Below, piece by piece: positions 57,398 through 64,000 of a stretch of DNA of 64,000 bases (positions within the stretch are counted from its first letter, which is position 1; every line of letters begins with the position of its first letter). Location: positions 558,001 through 622,000 of the forward strand of contig CAVTYH010000002.1 in the NCBI GenBank assembly GCA_963738835.1, given 5' to 3'. A program made the translations under genes and the position numbers. The stretch comes from CAVTYH01 sp963738835 (GTDB lineage: Bacteria; Planctomycetota; Planctomycetia; Pirellulales; JADZDJ01). The notes beneath the pieces are model-generated. The model made no database searches. It was not told the origin of the DNA and worked only from the letters and a program-made list of their open reading frames with translations.

Positions 57398-58549
57398 ATG
57401 AATCGGCGTTTAAGTCTTGGCCACAACAACGCTTGGCGTTCGCACCGAGCTCGATCGCTAAGTCAGCCGATTGGGTTCGGCACGCAGTCGCGCGGCTTTA
57501 TTCGGCTCTGGCAATTCCGGTCGCTGGAAGATGGGGCGGTGGCACCGGTCAATCGCGGTCCCCAGTGGCGCGAGCCACGGTTGGCCCGGCTGGAAGCGGT
57601 GCTTTTTTTGGGTCGCGAACCCCTGTCGAGCCGAAAAATAGCTCAGTTGGCGAACTTGGCGGACGGCACCGAAGTGCGTACATTGATCCGCCGGTTGCGG
57701 CGATTGTACGATGCGGCCGGTACGGCATTTCAGGTGCAAGAAGTGGCCGGCGGATATCAGTTGCTGACTAGGCCGGCCTTCAGTCCGTGGTTACGCCGGT
57801 TGGTGCAAGCCACCGCCGAACCCCGGTTGTCGGCCCCGGCGATGGAAACCTTGGCCGTGGTGGCGTATCGTCAACCGATTCTGCGGGCGGAAATTGAATC
57901 GATCCGCGGCGTGCAATGCGACGATATTTTGCGGCAGTTGCTGGAGCGCGATTTGCTCCGTATTGTAGGGCGATCAGAGGACTTGGGCAGACCGCTGTTA
58001 TATGGTACGACAAAGCGTTTTCTGGAACTGTTTGGACTGAGAAGTTTGGAAGAGCTGCCACGCGCCGCCGAATTCCGCGCGGACGCAAACCCGGCTGACG
58101 GTTCGACGGAGAATTCATCAACCCATCATCCCGGCGCGGGTCGGGTTCACGAAACACAAACGATTGATCAAACCCCGGAGGAAAATTCAGTGACGACACG
58201 CATTCGCCCAGTCTGCGAGGAAGCCGTTGATGAGCCGCTGGCAACCCTGTTGGAAATGGCGCGCCGGCAGACCGTTGCTCCTCTATCCGCCGCTGCCGAT
58301 GAAGACGACGCGGACGAGGAAGATGAAGACGAAGATGATGATGACGAGGAAGAGTGGGACGACGACGATGAAGAAGAGGATGAAGCCGACGACGACTTCG
58401 TCGATGATGAATGGGAAGAAGTCGACGACGACGATGCGGACGAAGACGAGGACGAAGAGGACGATGACGAGTGGGAAGACGATGAAGACGAAGATGACGA
58501 CTGGGACGACGATGAAGACGAGGATGAAGTCGAAGACGACGACGAATGA
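57398..58549 (+). CDS. scpB: segregation and condensation protein B with long acidic tail
   Basis: 383 aa from the ATG at 57398; ScpB is usually near 200 aa. The core (about 65-230) shows paired winged helices: LEAVLFLGREPLSSRKIAQL, FQVQEVAGGYQLLTRPAFSP, the hallmark ETLAVVAYRQPILRAEIESI and LYGTTKRFLELFGL. From about residue 300 to the end nearly every residue is Asp or Glu with Trp at intervals (EEEWDDDDEEEDEADDDF). ScpB bridges the Smc-ScpA condensin. The tail is disordered and negative and may regulate DNA contact. scpA is not in the window. TTGTCCACA, one mismatch from a DnaA box, directly precedes the ATG. A terminator follows. Confidence 0.93.
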   Translation: MNRRLSLGHNNAWRSHRARSLSQPIGFGTQSRGFIRLWQFRSLEDGAVAPVNRGPQWREPRLARLEAVLFLGREPLSSRKIAQLANLADGTEVRTLIRRLRRLYDAAGTAFQVQEVAGGYQLLTRPAFSPWLRRLVQATAEPRLSAPAMETLAVVAYRQPILRAEIESIRGVQCDDILRQLLERDLLRIVGRSEDLGRPLLYGTTKRFLELFGLRSLEELPRAAEFRADANPADGSTENSSTHHPGAGRVHETQTIDQTPEENSVTTRIRPVCEEAVDEPLATLLEMARRQTVAPLSAAADEDDADEEDEDEDDDDEEEWDDDDEEEDEADDDFVDDEWEEVDDDDADEDEDEEDDDEWEDDEDEDDDWDDDEDEDEVEDDDE

Positions 58550-58590
58550 GTGATTGCCTCGCTGGTCCTGCTTAGAAGAGCACACTCACA

Positions 58591-58622
58591 AGCCCAGGGG
58601 TTGCAACCTCTGGGCTTTTTTT
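58591..58622 (+). terminator. rho-independent terminator after scpB
   Basis: AGCCCAGGGG-TTGC-AACCTCTGGGCT followed by a run of eight T. Strong stem with T-tract on the + strand, 41 bases after the scpB stop. The complement may also end hemA transcripts from the other side. Confidence 0.9.
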
Positions 58623-58635
58623 CGTTGGCTGAACG

Positions 58636-59910
58636 TCAATCTTCCAGCCGAAACAGCCGCTTCAGGGCATCCATCAATCCATGCGGGCTGCCGTGGCGCG
58701 ATTCGTCGCGGAGCGATTCCAGCGGCGGATGCAAGAGCTTGTTCACGTAGCGCTCGAACGCCTGGCTGATTTCTTGCCGCGTGCGCTCGTCGAGTTCCGG
58801 CAGTTTTTTGAACAGACGCTGGAGTTCCTGATCGCGAACTTCCTGCCAGCCCTGACGAAGCTGCCGGATGATTGGGCCCGTGGCCCGATGGTACAGCTCC
58901 TGCATGAAGAGCGCGGTTTCTGCTTCGACAATTGCCAGGGCCTGCGGCAGTTCTTTGTCACGCTCTTGCCGATTGCGCCGGCAGCTCTCTTCCAAATCGT
59001 CGAGCGAATACAGATACACACCCAAGCAATCGCCGATCGGCGGTTCAAAATCGCGCGGCACCGCCAGATCGAGCACAAACAGCGGCCGCTGGAAGCGCTG
59101 TGGCTCGAGGCGGCGAAATCGTTCCAAAGTTACTACCGGCTGCGTCGCGCCTGTGGTGCTGACGACCAGATCGGCGGCCGCCAGTTTCGCGTCCAGTTCG
59201 TCCCACGCTGCTGCATGGCCGCCGTAACGCTGGGCCAGTGAATCGGCCGCAGTTTTACTGCGGTTGACGACCGTCACGTGCTGCGCGCCCTCTTCCTGTA
59301 AATATACCAGCGTTTCCTCGGCCGTTTCACCGGCGCCGATTACCAGCACTTGCTTGTCGTCGAACCGTTCGAACACATTGCGGGCAAAATCAGCCACGGC
59401 CACGCTGGCGATGCTCACGCGTTTTTCGTTGATCGAGGTTTCCGTTGCCACGCGCTTGGCCACGCGCAGCGTGCGCTGGAAAATTTCGTGCGTGATCGGG
59501 CCGATGCTTTCCTGCTGCCGAGCCAAATGATAGGCCTGCTTCACTTGCGCGAGGATTTGCGGTTCACCCAGCACCATACTGTCGAGACTGGCAGCCACGG
59601 TGAACAAGTGCCGCACGGCGCCTTCACCGGATTGCTCGAACAGATCGTCGAACACATGGTGCAGCTGGAGGCCGTGAAAATCGGCCAGGAATTCTTTCAC
59701 TTGCTGATCGGATGGCACCGCGGCGGGATCGTCGGCGGCGGTGTAAAGTTCGACGCGGTTGCAGGTCGAGAGCAGCACGGCTTCGCTGGCCGGAAACCGA
59801 CTGCGCCATCTGTCGAGAGCGGCCGCTGCCTCATCCGGACTGAAAGCCAATCGTTCGCGCAGTTCCACCGAAGCATTGTGATGACTGCAGCCAACCATCT
59901 GGAGTTTCAT
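58636..59910 (-). CDS. hemA: glutamyl-tRNA reductase
   Basis: 424 aa, full length. It reduces Glu-tRNA(Glu) to glutamate-1-semialdehyde with NADPH, the first step of C5 haem synthesis. Catalytic Cys 50 in LLSTCNRVELY, substrate pocket MVGCSHHNASVELRERL, EPQILAQVKQAYHLA, the NADPH loop VLVIGAGETAEETL, and the C-terminal dimerisation helices. The ATG overlaps the TGA of the ccsA-like gene (ATGA), so the two are translationally coupled, a common hemX-hemA arrangement. Confidence 0.97.
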   Translation of the reverse strand: MKLQMVGCSHHNASVELRERLAFSPDEAAAALDRWRSRFPASEAVLLSTCNRVELYTAADDPAAVPSDQQVKEFLADFHGLQLHHVFDDLFEQSGEGAVRHLFTVAASLDSMVLGEPQILAQVKQAYHLARQQESIGPITHEIFQRTLRVAKRVATETSINEKRVSIASVAVADFARNVFERFDDKQVLVIGAGETAEETLVYLQEEGAQHVTVVNRSKTAADSLAQRYGGHAAAWDELDAKLAAADLVVSTTGATQPVVTLERFRRLEPQRFQRPLFVLDLAVPRDFEPPIGDCLGVYLYSLDDLEESCRRNRQERDKELPQALAIVEAETALFMQELYHRATGPIIRQLRQGWQEVRDQELQRLFKKLPELDERTRQEISQAFERYVNKLLHPPLESLRDESRHGSPHGLMDALKRLFRLED

Positions 59911-60869
59911 ACGTGAACCTCCAGAGTGCGGTGTGCAGGGAAAATCGAGAACGAAAAATGGGGAACGAAAAATGGGGAACGGAGAATGATTGCAGCCGCT
60001 TGCGGCATAGCGGAATTATCTTCCGCCTTTCGTTCCATCCCATGTTCACTAGGCAGCAGCAACCCGACCATCAGCGACGCGGCGAGAAACACGAAATTCG
60101 CTACCGTCAAATACGCCACTTTACGGCCGCTGCGGGCCGGTCGATACACAACGCTGAAAATCGCCGCTGCCAGCAGCCAGCCGAACATGGCTGCTGTGCG
60201 CCATATAACCGGATCGTTCCATGGCAGCTCGTCGGTTTGCCGCGCATGCAGCACGAGATTAAGCACAATGCCGCTCGCGAATCCGACACCGATCATAATC
60301 ACCGAAATCCAAATCGCCCGGCCATTCACGCGCTCCAGCCATTCCAAACTCGGCAACCGCAGCAAAGTCGAGGGCGGCATTTTGTGTTTGAGGCGATACG
60401 ATTGCACGAGATACATCAGTCCCGCCACGAATCCGACTGTCGCGGCCACCAACCCCAACAACAGAAAGATTCCGTGAATGGCGCCCCAAACTTGCCCGGC
60501 GTGCGATTGCGGAAACGGCTGGCGATCGGCGAATTTCGCCAATCCAATCAGTCCCAACACCACCGGCAATAAAAACAACCCGATCGCGGTCTGCGGATGG
60601 GTCCAACTGAAATACAAATAAACCGCGGCCAATCCCCAGGCGCCGACCAAAATCCAATCGAAGGCGCTCGACAGCGGCGCGCTGGTGGCCATGCTGGCAC
60701 GGTAGCCCAGGTACAACGTATGGGCCAACAGTCCGGCGGCAGCAAAACCCCGCACCAGTATCATGGGCACGGCACGGCGAAACACCATGCGTGTGATTTC
60801 CAGCAGCAGAGTTACGCCGTAGCTGGCCGCAAAGCAGAAGACGGAAATACCGGATATAATCGACATCAT
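59907..60869 (-). CDS. CcsA/HemX-type cytochrome c assembly membrane protein
   Basis: 320 aa with eight membrane helices, including GISVFCFAASYGVTLLLEI, FDWILVGAWGLAAVYLYF and HGIFLLLGLVAATVGFVAGL. The WGAIHG His and ARQTDELPWNDP loop fit the haem-handling cytochrome c assembly family. Members encoded before hemA are often called HemX. The last 25 residues (RSPFFVPHFSFSIFPAHRTL) are coded by a short repeated DNA word (GAACGAAAAATGGG twice, 59948-59977) and are probably not part of the fold. Confidence 0.88.
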   Translation of the reverse strand: MMSIISGISVFCFAASYGVTLLLEITRMVFRRAVPMILVRGFAAAGLLAHTLYLGYRASMATSAPLSSAFDWILVGAWGLAAVYLYFSWTHPQTAIGLFLLPVVLGLIGLAKFADRQPFPQSHAGQVWGAIHGIFLLLGLVAATVGFVAGLMYLVQSYRLKHKMPPSTLLRLPSLEWLERVNGRAIWISVIMIGVGFASGIVLNLVLHARQTDELPWNDPVIWRTAAMFGWLLAAAIFSVVYRPARSGRKVAYLTVANFVFLAASLMVGLLLPSEHGMERKAEDNSAMPQAAAIILRSPFFVPHFSFSIFPAHRTLEVHV

Positions 60870-60985
60870 CGCGGGTGGTGGCGGCCCCTCGATTATCGAG
60901 GGCCATCATCCTATCATCGGTTGCCGGCCGGGCATCGGCAAGGCGCGATAAGTCATCTGGAAAGCTCGCCAACCCTATTTTCGTT

Positions 60986-61266
60986 GTGGCCAAACCCAAA
61001 GAACCGATCAATCCGTTTTACGTGCTGTGCGTCATCTTTGGGGTGGCCTTCACGCTGACGGCTTGCGCCTACGGATTGCTGCTGATCCGAGCCAACCGGG
61101 GCCTGGCGCCGGCCGGCGACGATGCCGCCGCGCCCATCCGCTGCTCGGCTTGCTCAACCGCTACGGCATGATGATACTGAGCGTGGAAGTGGTCCTGTTG
61201 GCCGTTGTTTCCATTGCAGCCATCATGCTGGATCATTACCGAGGCAAACGGGAACGAAACCGATGA
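60986..61266 (+). CDS. small two-helix membrane protein (frameshifted)
   Basis: About 93 aa. GTG start at 60986: MAKPKEPINPFYVLCVIFGV, AFTLTACAYGLLLIRANRG. A frame change near 61128 leads into HPLLGLLNRYGMMILSVEVV, LLAVVSIAAIMLDHYRGKR and TGA overlapping the cupin ATG. The KPKEP.NPFYVL opening recurs in planctomycete hypothetical proteins. Divergent from the ccsA-like gene. Confidence 0.7.
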
Positions 61267-61646
61267 AAGTGAATCACTACGAAGCCGTGCCGGCCAAGCC
61301 GGTCGAGATGGAAGGTTCGCACGGTTGCACGGTCCGCTGGCTGCTTGGCCAGACCGACGGCACACCAACCTTTGCGATGCGCCAGTTTGAAGTCGAGCCT
61401 GGCGGCTATACCCCACGGCACAGCCACGATTACGAACATGAAGTGTTCGTCCTCGACGGCGATGGTGTTGTCTTTGAAGGCGACAAGCAGCACAAACTGG
61501 CCAAAGGCGATGTGATTTTCGTCCAGCCCAACGAAGTGCACCAGTTCCGCAACACGGGTTCTACGCCGATGAAATTTCTGTGCCTGATCCCCAACTCCGC
61601 CACCAGCAAAGCAGTAAAAGTCGCGCCCGAGTGCGGCACGGGATGA
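61263..61646 (+). CDS. cupin-domain protein
   Basis: 127 aa, single double-stranded beta-helix. The metal site is PRHSHDYEHEVFVLDGDG (His, His, Glu) and the second motif HQFRNTGSTPMKFLCLIP. Start ATG at 61263 overlaps the preceding stop by four bases, so the two genes are coupled. Small cupins may be isomerases, dioxygenases or sensors; the substrate cannot be told from sequence. Confidence 0.9.
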   Translation: MKVNHYEAVPAKPVEMEGSHGCTVRWLLGQTDGTPTFAMRQFEVEPGGYTPRHSHDYEHEVFVLDGDGVVFEGDKQHKLAKGDVIFVQPNEVHQFRNTGSTPMKFLCLIPNSATSKAVKVAPECGTG

Positions 61647-61647
61647 T

Positions 61648-61830
61648 TCACCGCGGAGGACGCAGAGGATCGCAGAGGAAGCGGGATTGAAAAGTGTATG
61701 CGATGGCGCAGTCAATCCATTTCAATGGTTGCCTAGTCTGTGTTAATCTTTTTCACCCATGTTTATCTGCTTCCAGAGATCGAATCCTTCTGCGTGTTCT
61801 TCGCGATCCTCTGCGCCCTCTGCGGTGAAC
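61648..61830. repeat. long hairpin repeat, CACGGAGACACGGAG family (copy A5)
   Basis: Arms TTCACCGCGGAGGACGCAGA continuing GGATCGCAGAGG, and TCGCGATCCTCTGCGCCCTC continuing TGCGGTGAA. About 30-base arms with a 120-base interior that itself contains AATCCATTTCAATGG. It fills the cupin-ligA gap and would place a large stem-loop just before the ligA start. Confidence 0.82.
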
Positions 61831-61849
61831 TAATCGGCCAACCATTCGT

Positions 61850-64000
61850 ATGTCCGACGTTGCTAAAGAAATCGAAAAGCTGCGCGAGGAAATTCGCCGG
61901 CACGACCAGAAATACTACGTCGAAGCCGCGCCGGAGATCAGCGATCAGCAGTACGACTTGTTGCTCGAACGGTTGAAAAAGCTGGAAGCGGAGCATCCGG
62001 AGCTGATCACCCCCGACAGCCCCACGAAGCGCATCGGCGGCGAACCGATTAAAGGCTTTCGCACGGTCGAGCATTCGCGGCCGATGCTTTCGATCGACAA
62101 CACGTACGATCATGCCGAGGTCATCGCCTGGCACAACCGTATGGTCAAAGAATTGAAACTGCCGGCCGACGAAAAAGTTACCTACGTCGTGGAGCCGAAA
62201 GTCGACGGCGTCGCGGTCAGTCTGCGCTATGAAAACGGTTTGCTGGTGCTGGGCGCCACCCGCGGCGATGGACAGCGCGGCGACGATATTACTCAAAACG
62301 TGCAGACTATCCGCGCGATTCCGTTAAAATTATCGGCGACGAAGAAGTTGCCGCTGCTGGAAGTGTTGGAAGTACGGGGCGAGATTTTCATGCCGGCGGC
62401 TGAATTCGCCAAAATCAACCAGCGACTTCGCGCCGCGGGAAAAGAACCGCTGGCCAATCCGCGCAACGCCACGGCCGGCACGCTGAAGCAGCTCGATTCG
62501 CAAACGGTGGCCCAGCGGCGTTTGGAATTCATCGCCCACGGCCGCGGCGAAATCAGCGACGAGCCATTCGATCGTTACAGCCAACTGCTCGACGCCTTCA
62601 AAACATGGGGCGTGCCGACGAACCCATTGACGAAAATCTGTCACTCGATCGACGAAGTGTGGCAGTTCATCGAAGACTTCCAACAGCAGCGGACCAAGTT
62701 GCCGTACGGCGTCGATGGTGTGGTGGTCAAAGTCGATCGCTACGATTGGCAAGAGCAGTTGGGCTACACCAGCAAATCGCCGCGGTGGTGCATCGCTTAC
62801 AAATACGCTGCCGAGCAAGCGACCACAAAACTGATCAAAGTCGATTGGCAAGTCGGCAAATCCGGCAAGCTCACGCCCCGGGCCACCATGGAGCCGGTCT
62901 TTCTAGCCGGCACCACGGTCCGCCACGCTACGCTACACAACTTGGGAGAAATCCGCCGCAAAGACATTCGGCTGGGCGATACGGTGGTGATCGAAAAAGC
63001 CGGCGAGATTATTCCACAAGTCGTGCGAGTGGTGCTGGACGAACGTGACAAACATTCCAAACCAATCGCCCCGCCGGAAAAATGCCCGGAGTGCGGCGGC
63101 GATGTGGAAAGCGAGCACGACGAATCGGGCAAAGAAACCGCCCGCTACTGTATCAACCCCGAGTGTCCCGCCCAATTCCGCGAACGGCTGATTCATTTCG
63201 CCGGCCGCAAACAGATGGACATCGAGGGGCTGGGCGAAGAGGTGATCGATCAACTCTTGAAGCACAAGCTGGTTTCGCATTTTGCCGATCTCTATGAACT
63301 TGACGAAGCCCAGTTAGCAAACTTGACCCATGTTTCGGTCACGAAAAAAGGGGAGGAAATTCAAGTTCGCCTTGGCGAGAAGAACGCCCAGCAAATCCTG
63401 AATTCTCTCGTTGAGTCCAAAAAACGGGGACTGGGGCGCGTTCTGGCTTCATTGGGAATTAATCATATTGGAGAGCAAACGGTGCGCGTCGTCACTTCGA
63501 ACATTAATGAGATAGACGATCTTATGGATGCGAGTTTGGAAAGAATTCGTAGAGCAGTCGTGGATGAACGGGACCATCTGGGTCTTCAGGATTTGACGCA
63601 GATTGCCAATAAATTCTTTGAACAACTTCACTCGCCCAACGGAAGAATGAGGATAGAGAATGCGTACAAGGCTGCAAAAATTAACTCGTCGGAGAATCCG
63701 GTCAAATTATTCCTAAACGACTTACCAAGTACTGCAAAAGAAAGTTGGGGTGTGGGCTGGGGCCAAAATAAATTAGGAAAAAAAGATCGCATCCTCAAAC
63801 GTTTTGCGACATTAGATCAACTTGTTGCAGCCACGGTTGATGATTTCATCGAACTCTTCAACGATAAGAATGACGAAGTTGTTGGCCATTCGCTTTATAA
63901 TTTCCTGCAATCAAAGACTGGGAAAGATACGGTTAGGCAATTGCAAAGAGTTGGCGTCGAAATGAAGAGCCACGAAAAATCAAAAGCTGATGTGGATTCG
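61850..64000 (+). CDS. ligA: NAD-dependent DNA ligase (partial, runs off the window)
   Basis: 717 codons without a stop. It seals nicks using NAD. N-terminal Ia domain (LREEIRRHDQKYYVEAAPEI), adenylated Lys 117 in EPKVDGVAVSLRYENG, EVRGEIFMP, LANPRNATAGTLKQLD, GVDGVVVKVD and an OB fold. The zinc finger has Cys 412, 415, 434 and 439, followed by helix-hairpin-helix repeats (IEGLGEEVIDQLL, GLGRVLASLGINHIGEQTV). From about residue 495 the DNA becomes clearly AT-richer. Residues about 560-655 add a segment (LNDLPSTAKESWGVGWGQNK) that I do not expect between the helix-hairpin-helix motifs. The BRCT domain would lie beyond the window. Confidence 0.95.
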   Translation, partial: MSDVAKEIEKLREEIRRHDQKYYVEAAPEISDQQYDLLLERLKKLEAEHPELITPDSPTKRIGGEPIKGFRTVEHSRPMLSIDNTYDHAEVIAWHNRMVKELKLPADEKVTYVVEPKVDGVAVSLRYENGLLVLGATRGDGQRGDDITQNVQTIRAIPLKLSATKKLPLLEVLEVRGEIFMPAAEFAKINQRLRAAGKEPLANPRNATAGTLKQLDSQTVAQRRLEFIAHGRGEISDEPFDRYSQLLDAFKTWGVPTNPLTKICHSIDEVWQFIEDFQQQRTKLPYGVDGVVVKVDRYDWQEQLGYTSKSPRWCIAYKYAAEQATTKLIKVDWQVGKSGKLTPRATMEPVFLAGTTVRHATLHNLGEIRRKDIRLGDTVVIEKAGEIIPQVVRVVLDERDKHSKPIAPPEKCPECGGDVESEHDESGKETARYCINPECPAQFRERLIHFAGRKQMDIEGLGEEVIDQLLKHKLVSHFADLYELDEAQLANLTHVSVTKKGEEIQVRLGEKNAQQILNSLVESKKRGLGRVLASLGINHIGEQTVRVVTSNINEIDDLMDASLERIRRAVVDERDHLGLQDLTQIANKFFEQLHSPNGRMRIENAYKAAKINSSENPVKLFLNDLPSTAKESWGVGWGQNKLGKKDRILKRFATLDQLVAATVDDFIELFNDKNDEVVGHSLYNFLQSKTGKDTVRQLQRVGVEMKSHEKSKADVDS

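Noticed and set aside
58283..58585. Very hydrophobic 100-aa frame on the minus strand, looking like a membrane protein
   Set aside because: Complement of GAC/GAG/GAA codons in the ScpB acidic tail gives Val, Ile, Leu and Phe, so the hydrophobicity is an artefact.
60259..61011. 250-codon minus-strand frame over the ccsA-like gene
   Set aside because: Overlaps the ccsA-like gene in another frame of the same strand and lacks membrane helices or motifs.

Overview
The window looks like chromosome of a planctomycete, probably a Pirellulales-type lineage. This rests on gene content: PVC-type dehydrogenase and haem-binding proteins, an MJ0042-type zinc ribbon on a trypsin-like protease, several ECF sigma factors each beside an anti-sigma-like gene, a small helix-turn-helix/zinc-ribbon protein, small membrane proteins beginning with a FSIKDLLL-like segment, and an origin-type cluster dnaA-dnaN-dciA-gyrB without recF. 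No rRNA, tRNA or CRISPR array was seen by eye.

Layout. 0-9 kb: an NMN-deamidase-like/nucleotidyltransferase fusion, a coiled-coil membrane protein, an FHA protein with a Ser/Thr kinase and a membrane partner, and an ECF sigma/zinc-finger pair. 9-19 kb: transketolase, a parDE toxin-antitoxin pair, two fucosidases (GH95 and GH29) and a zinc-ribbon/HtrA-like/HEAT protease. 19.3-20.8 kb: a degraded insertion-sequence zone. 20.8-25 kb: carB, fluoride channel crcB and its DUF190 partner. 25-31.5 kb: small acidic and HTH proteins, a sigma/anti-sigma pair, a GlsB-like protein, a second parDE pair and adenine deaminase. 31.7-36.4 kb: a SGNH-hydrolase/PVC dehydrogenase and a cytochrome c HEAT protein. 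36.7-40.9 kb: the operon circularly permuted ATP-grasp, alpha-E, Anbu peptidase, transglutaminase. 41-48.7 kb: a membrane protein, a CoA-binding protein, a 1.2 kb array of nested palindromes, two successive sigma/anti-sigma-like loci and a YHS protein. 48.8-54.7 kb: gyrB, dciA, dnaN, dnaA. 54.8-64 kb: cysteine desulfurase, a secreted Pro/Ala/Ser-rich protein, scpB with a very acidic tail, hemA with a ccsA-like gene, a cupin, and ligA running off the window.

Two features cut across the window. First, many conserved genes, including carB and gyrB, are broken by isolated one-base indels, mostly insertions outside long homopolymers. The reading frames rejoin perfectly after each, so this looks like uncorrected assembly error rather than biology; I list such genes across their reconstructed extent. 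Second, the gaps hold at least six families of long palindromes built from short motifs (CACGGAGACACGGAG, CCCTCTCCC..GGGAGAGGG, TAGCCGG..CTCCGGAG, GTAGCGGC, ATGACCAATGACCAA, and CTGACTACTG/CGGACAAC). They are often nested inside each other, and one family also sits in frame inside the cysteine desulfurase and adenine deaminase genes. That nested modular repeat system is the least explained signal here.
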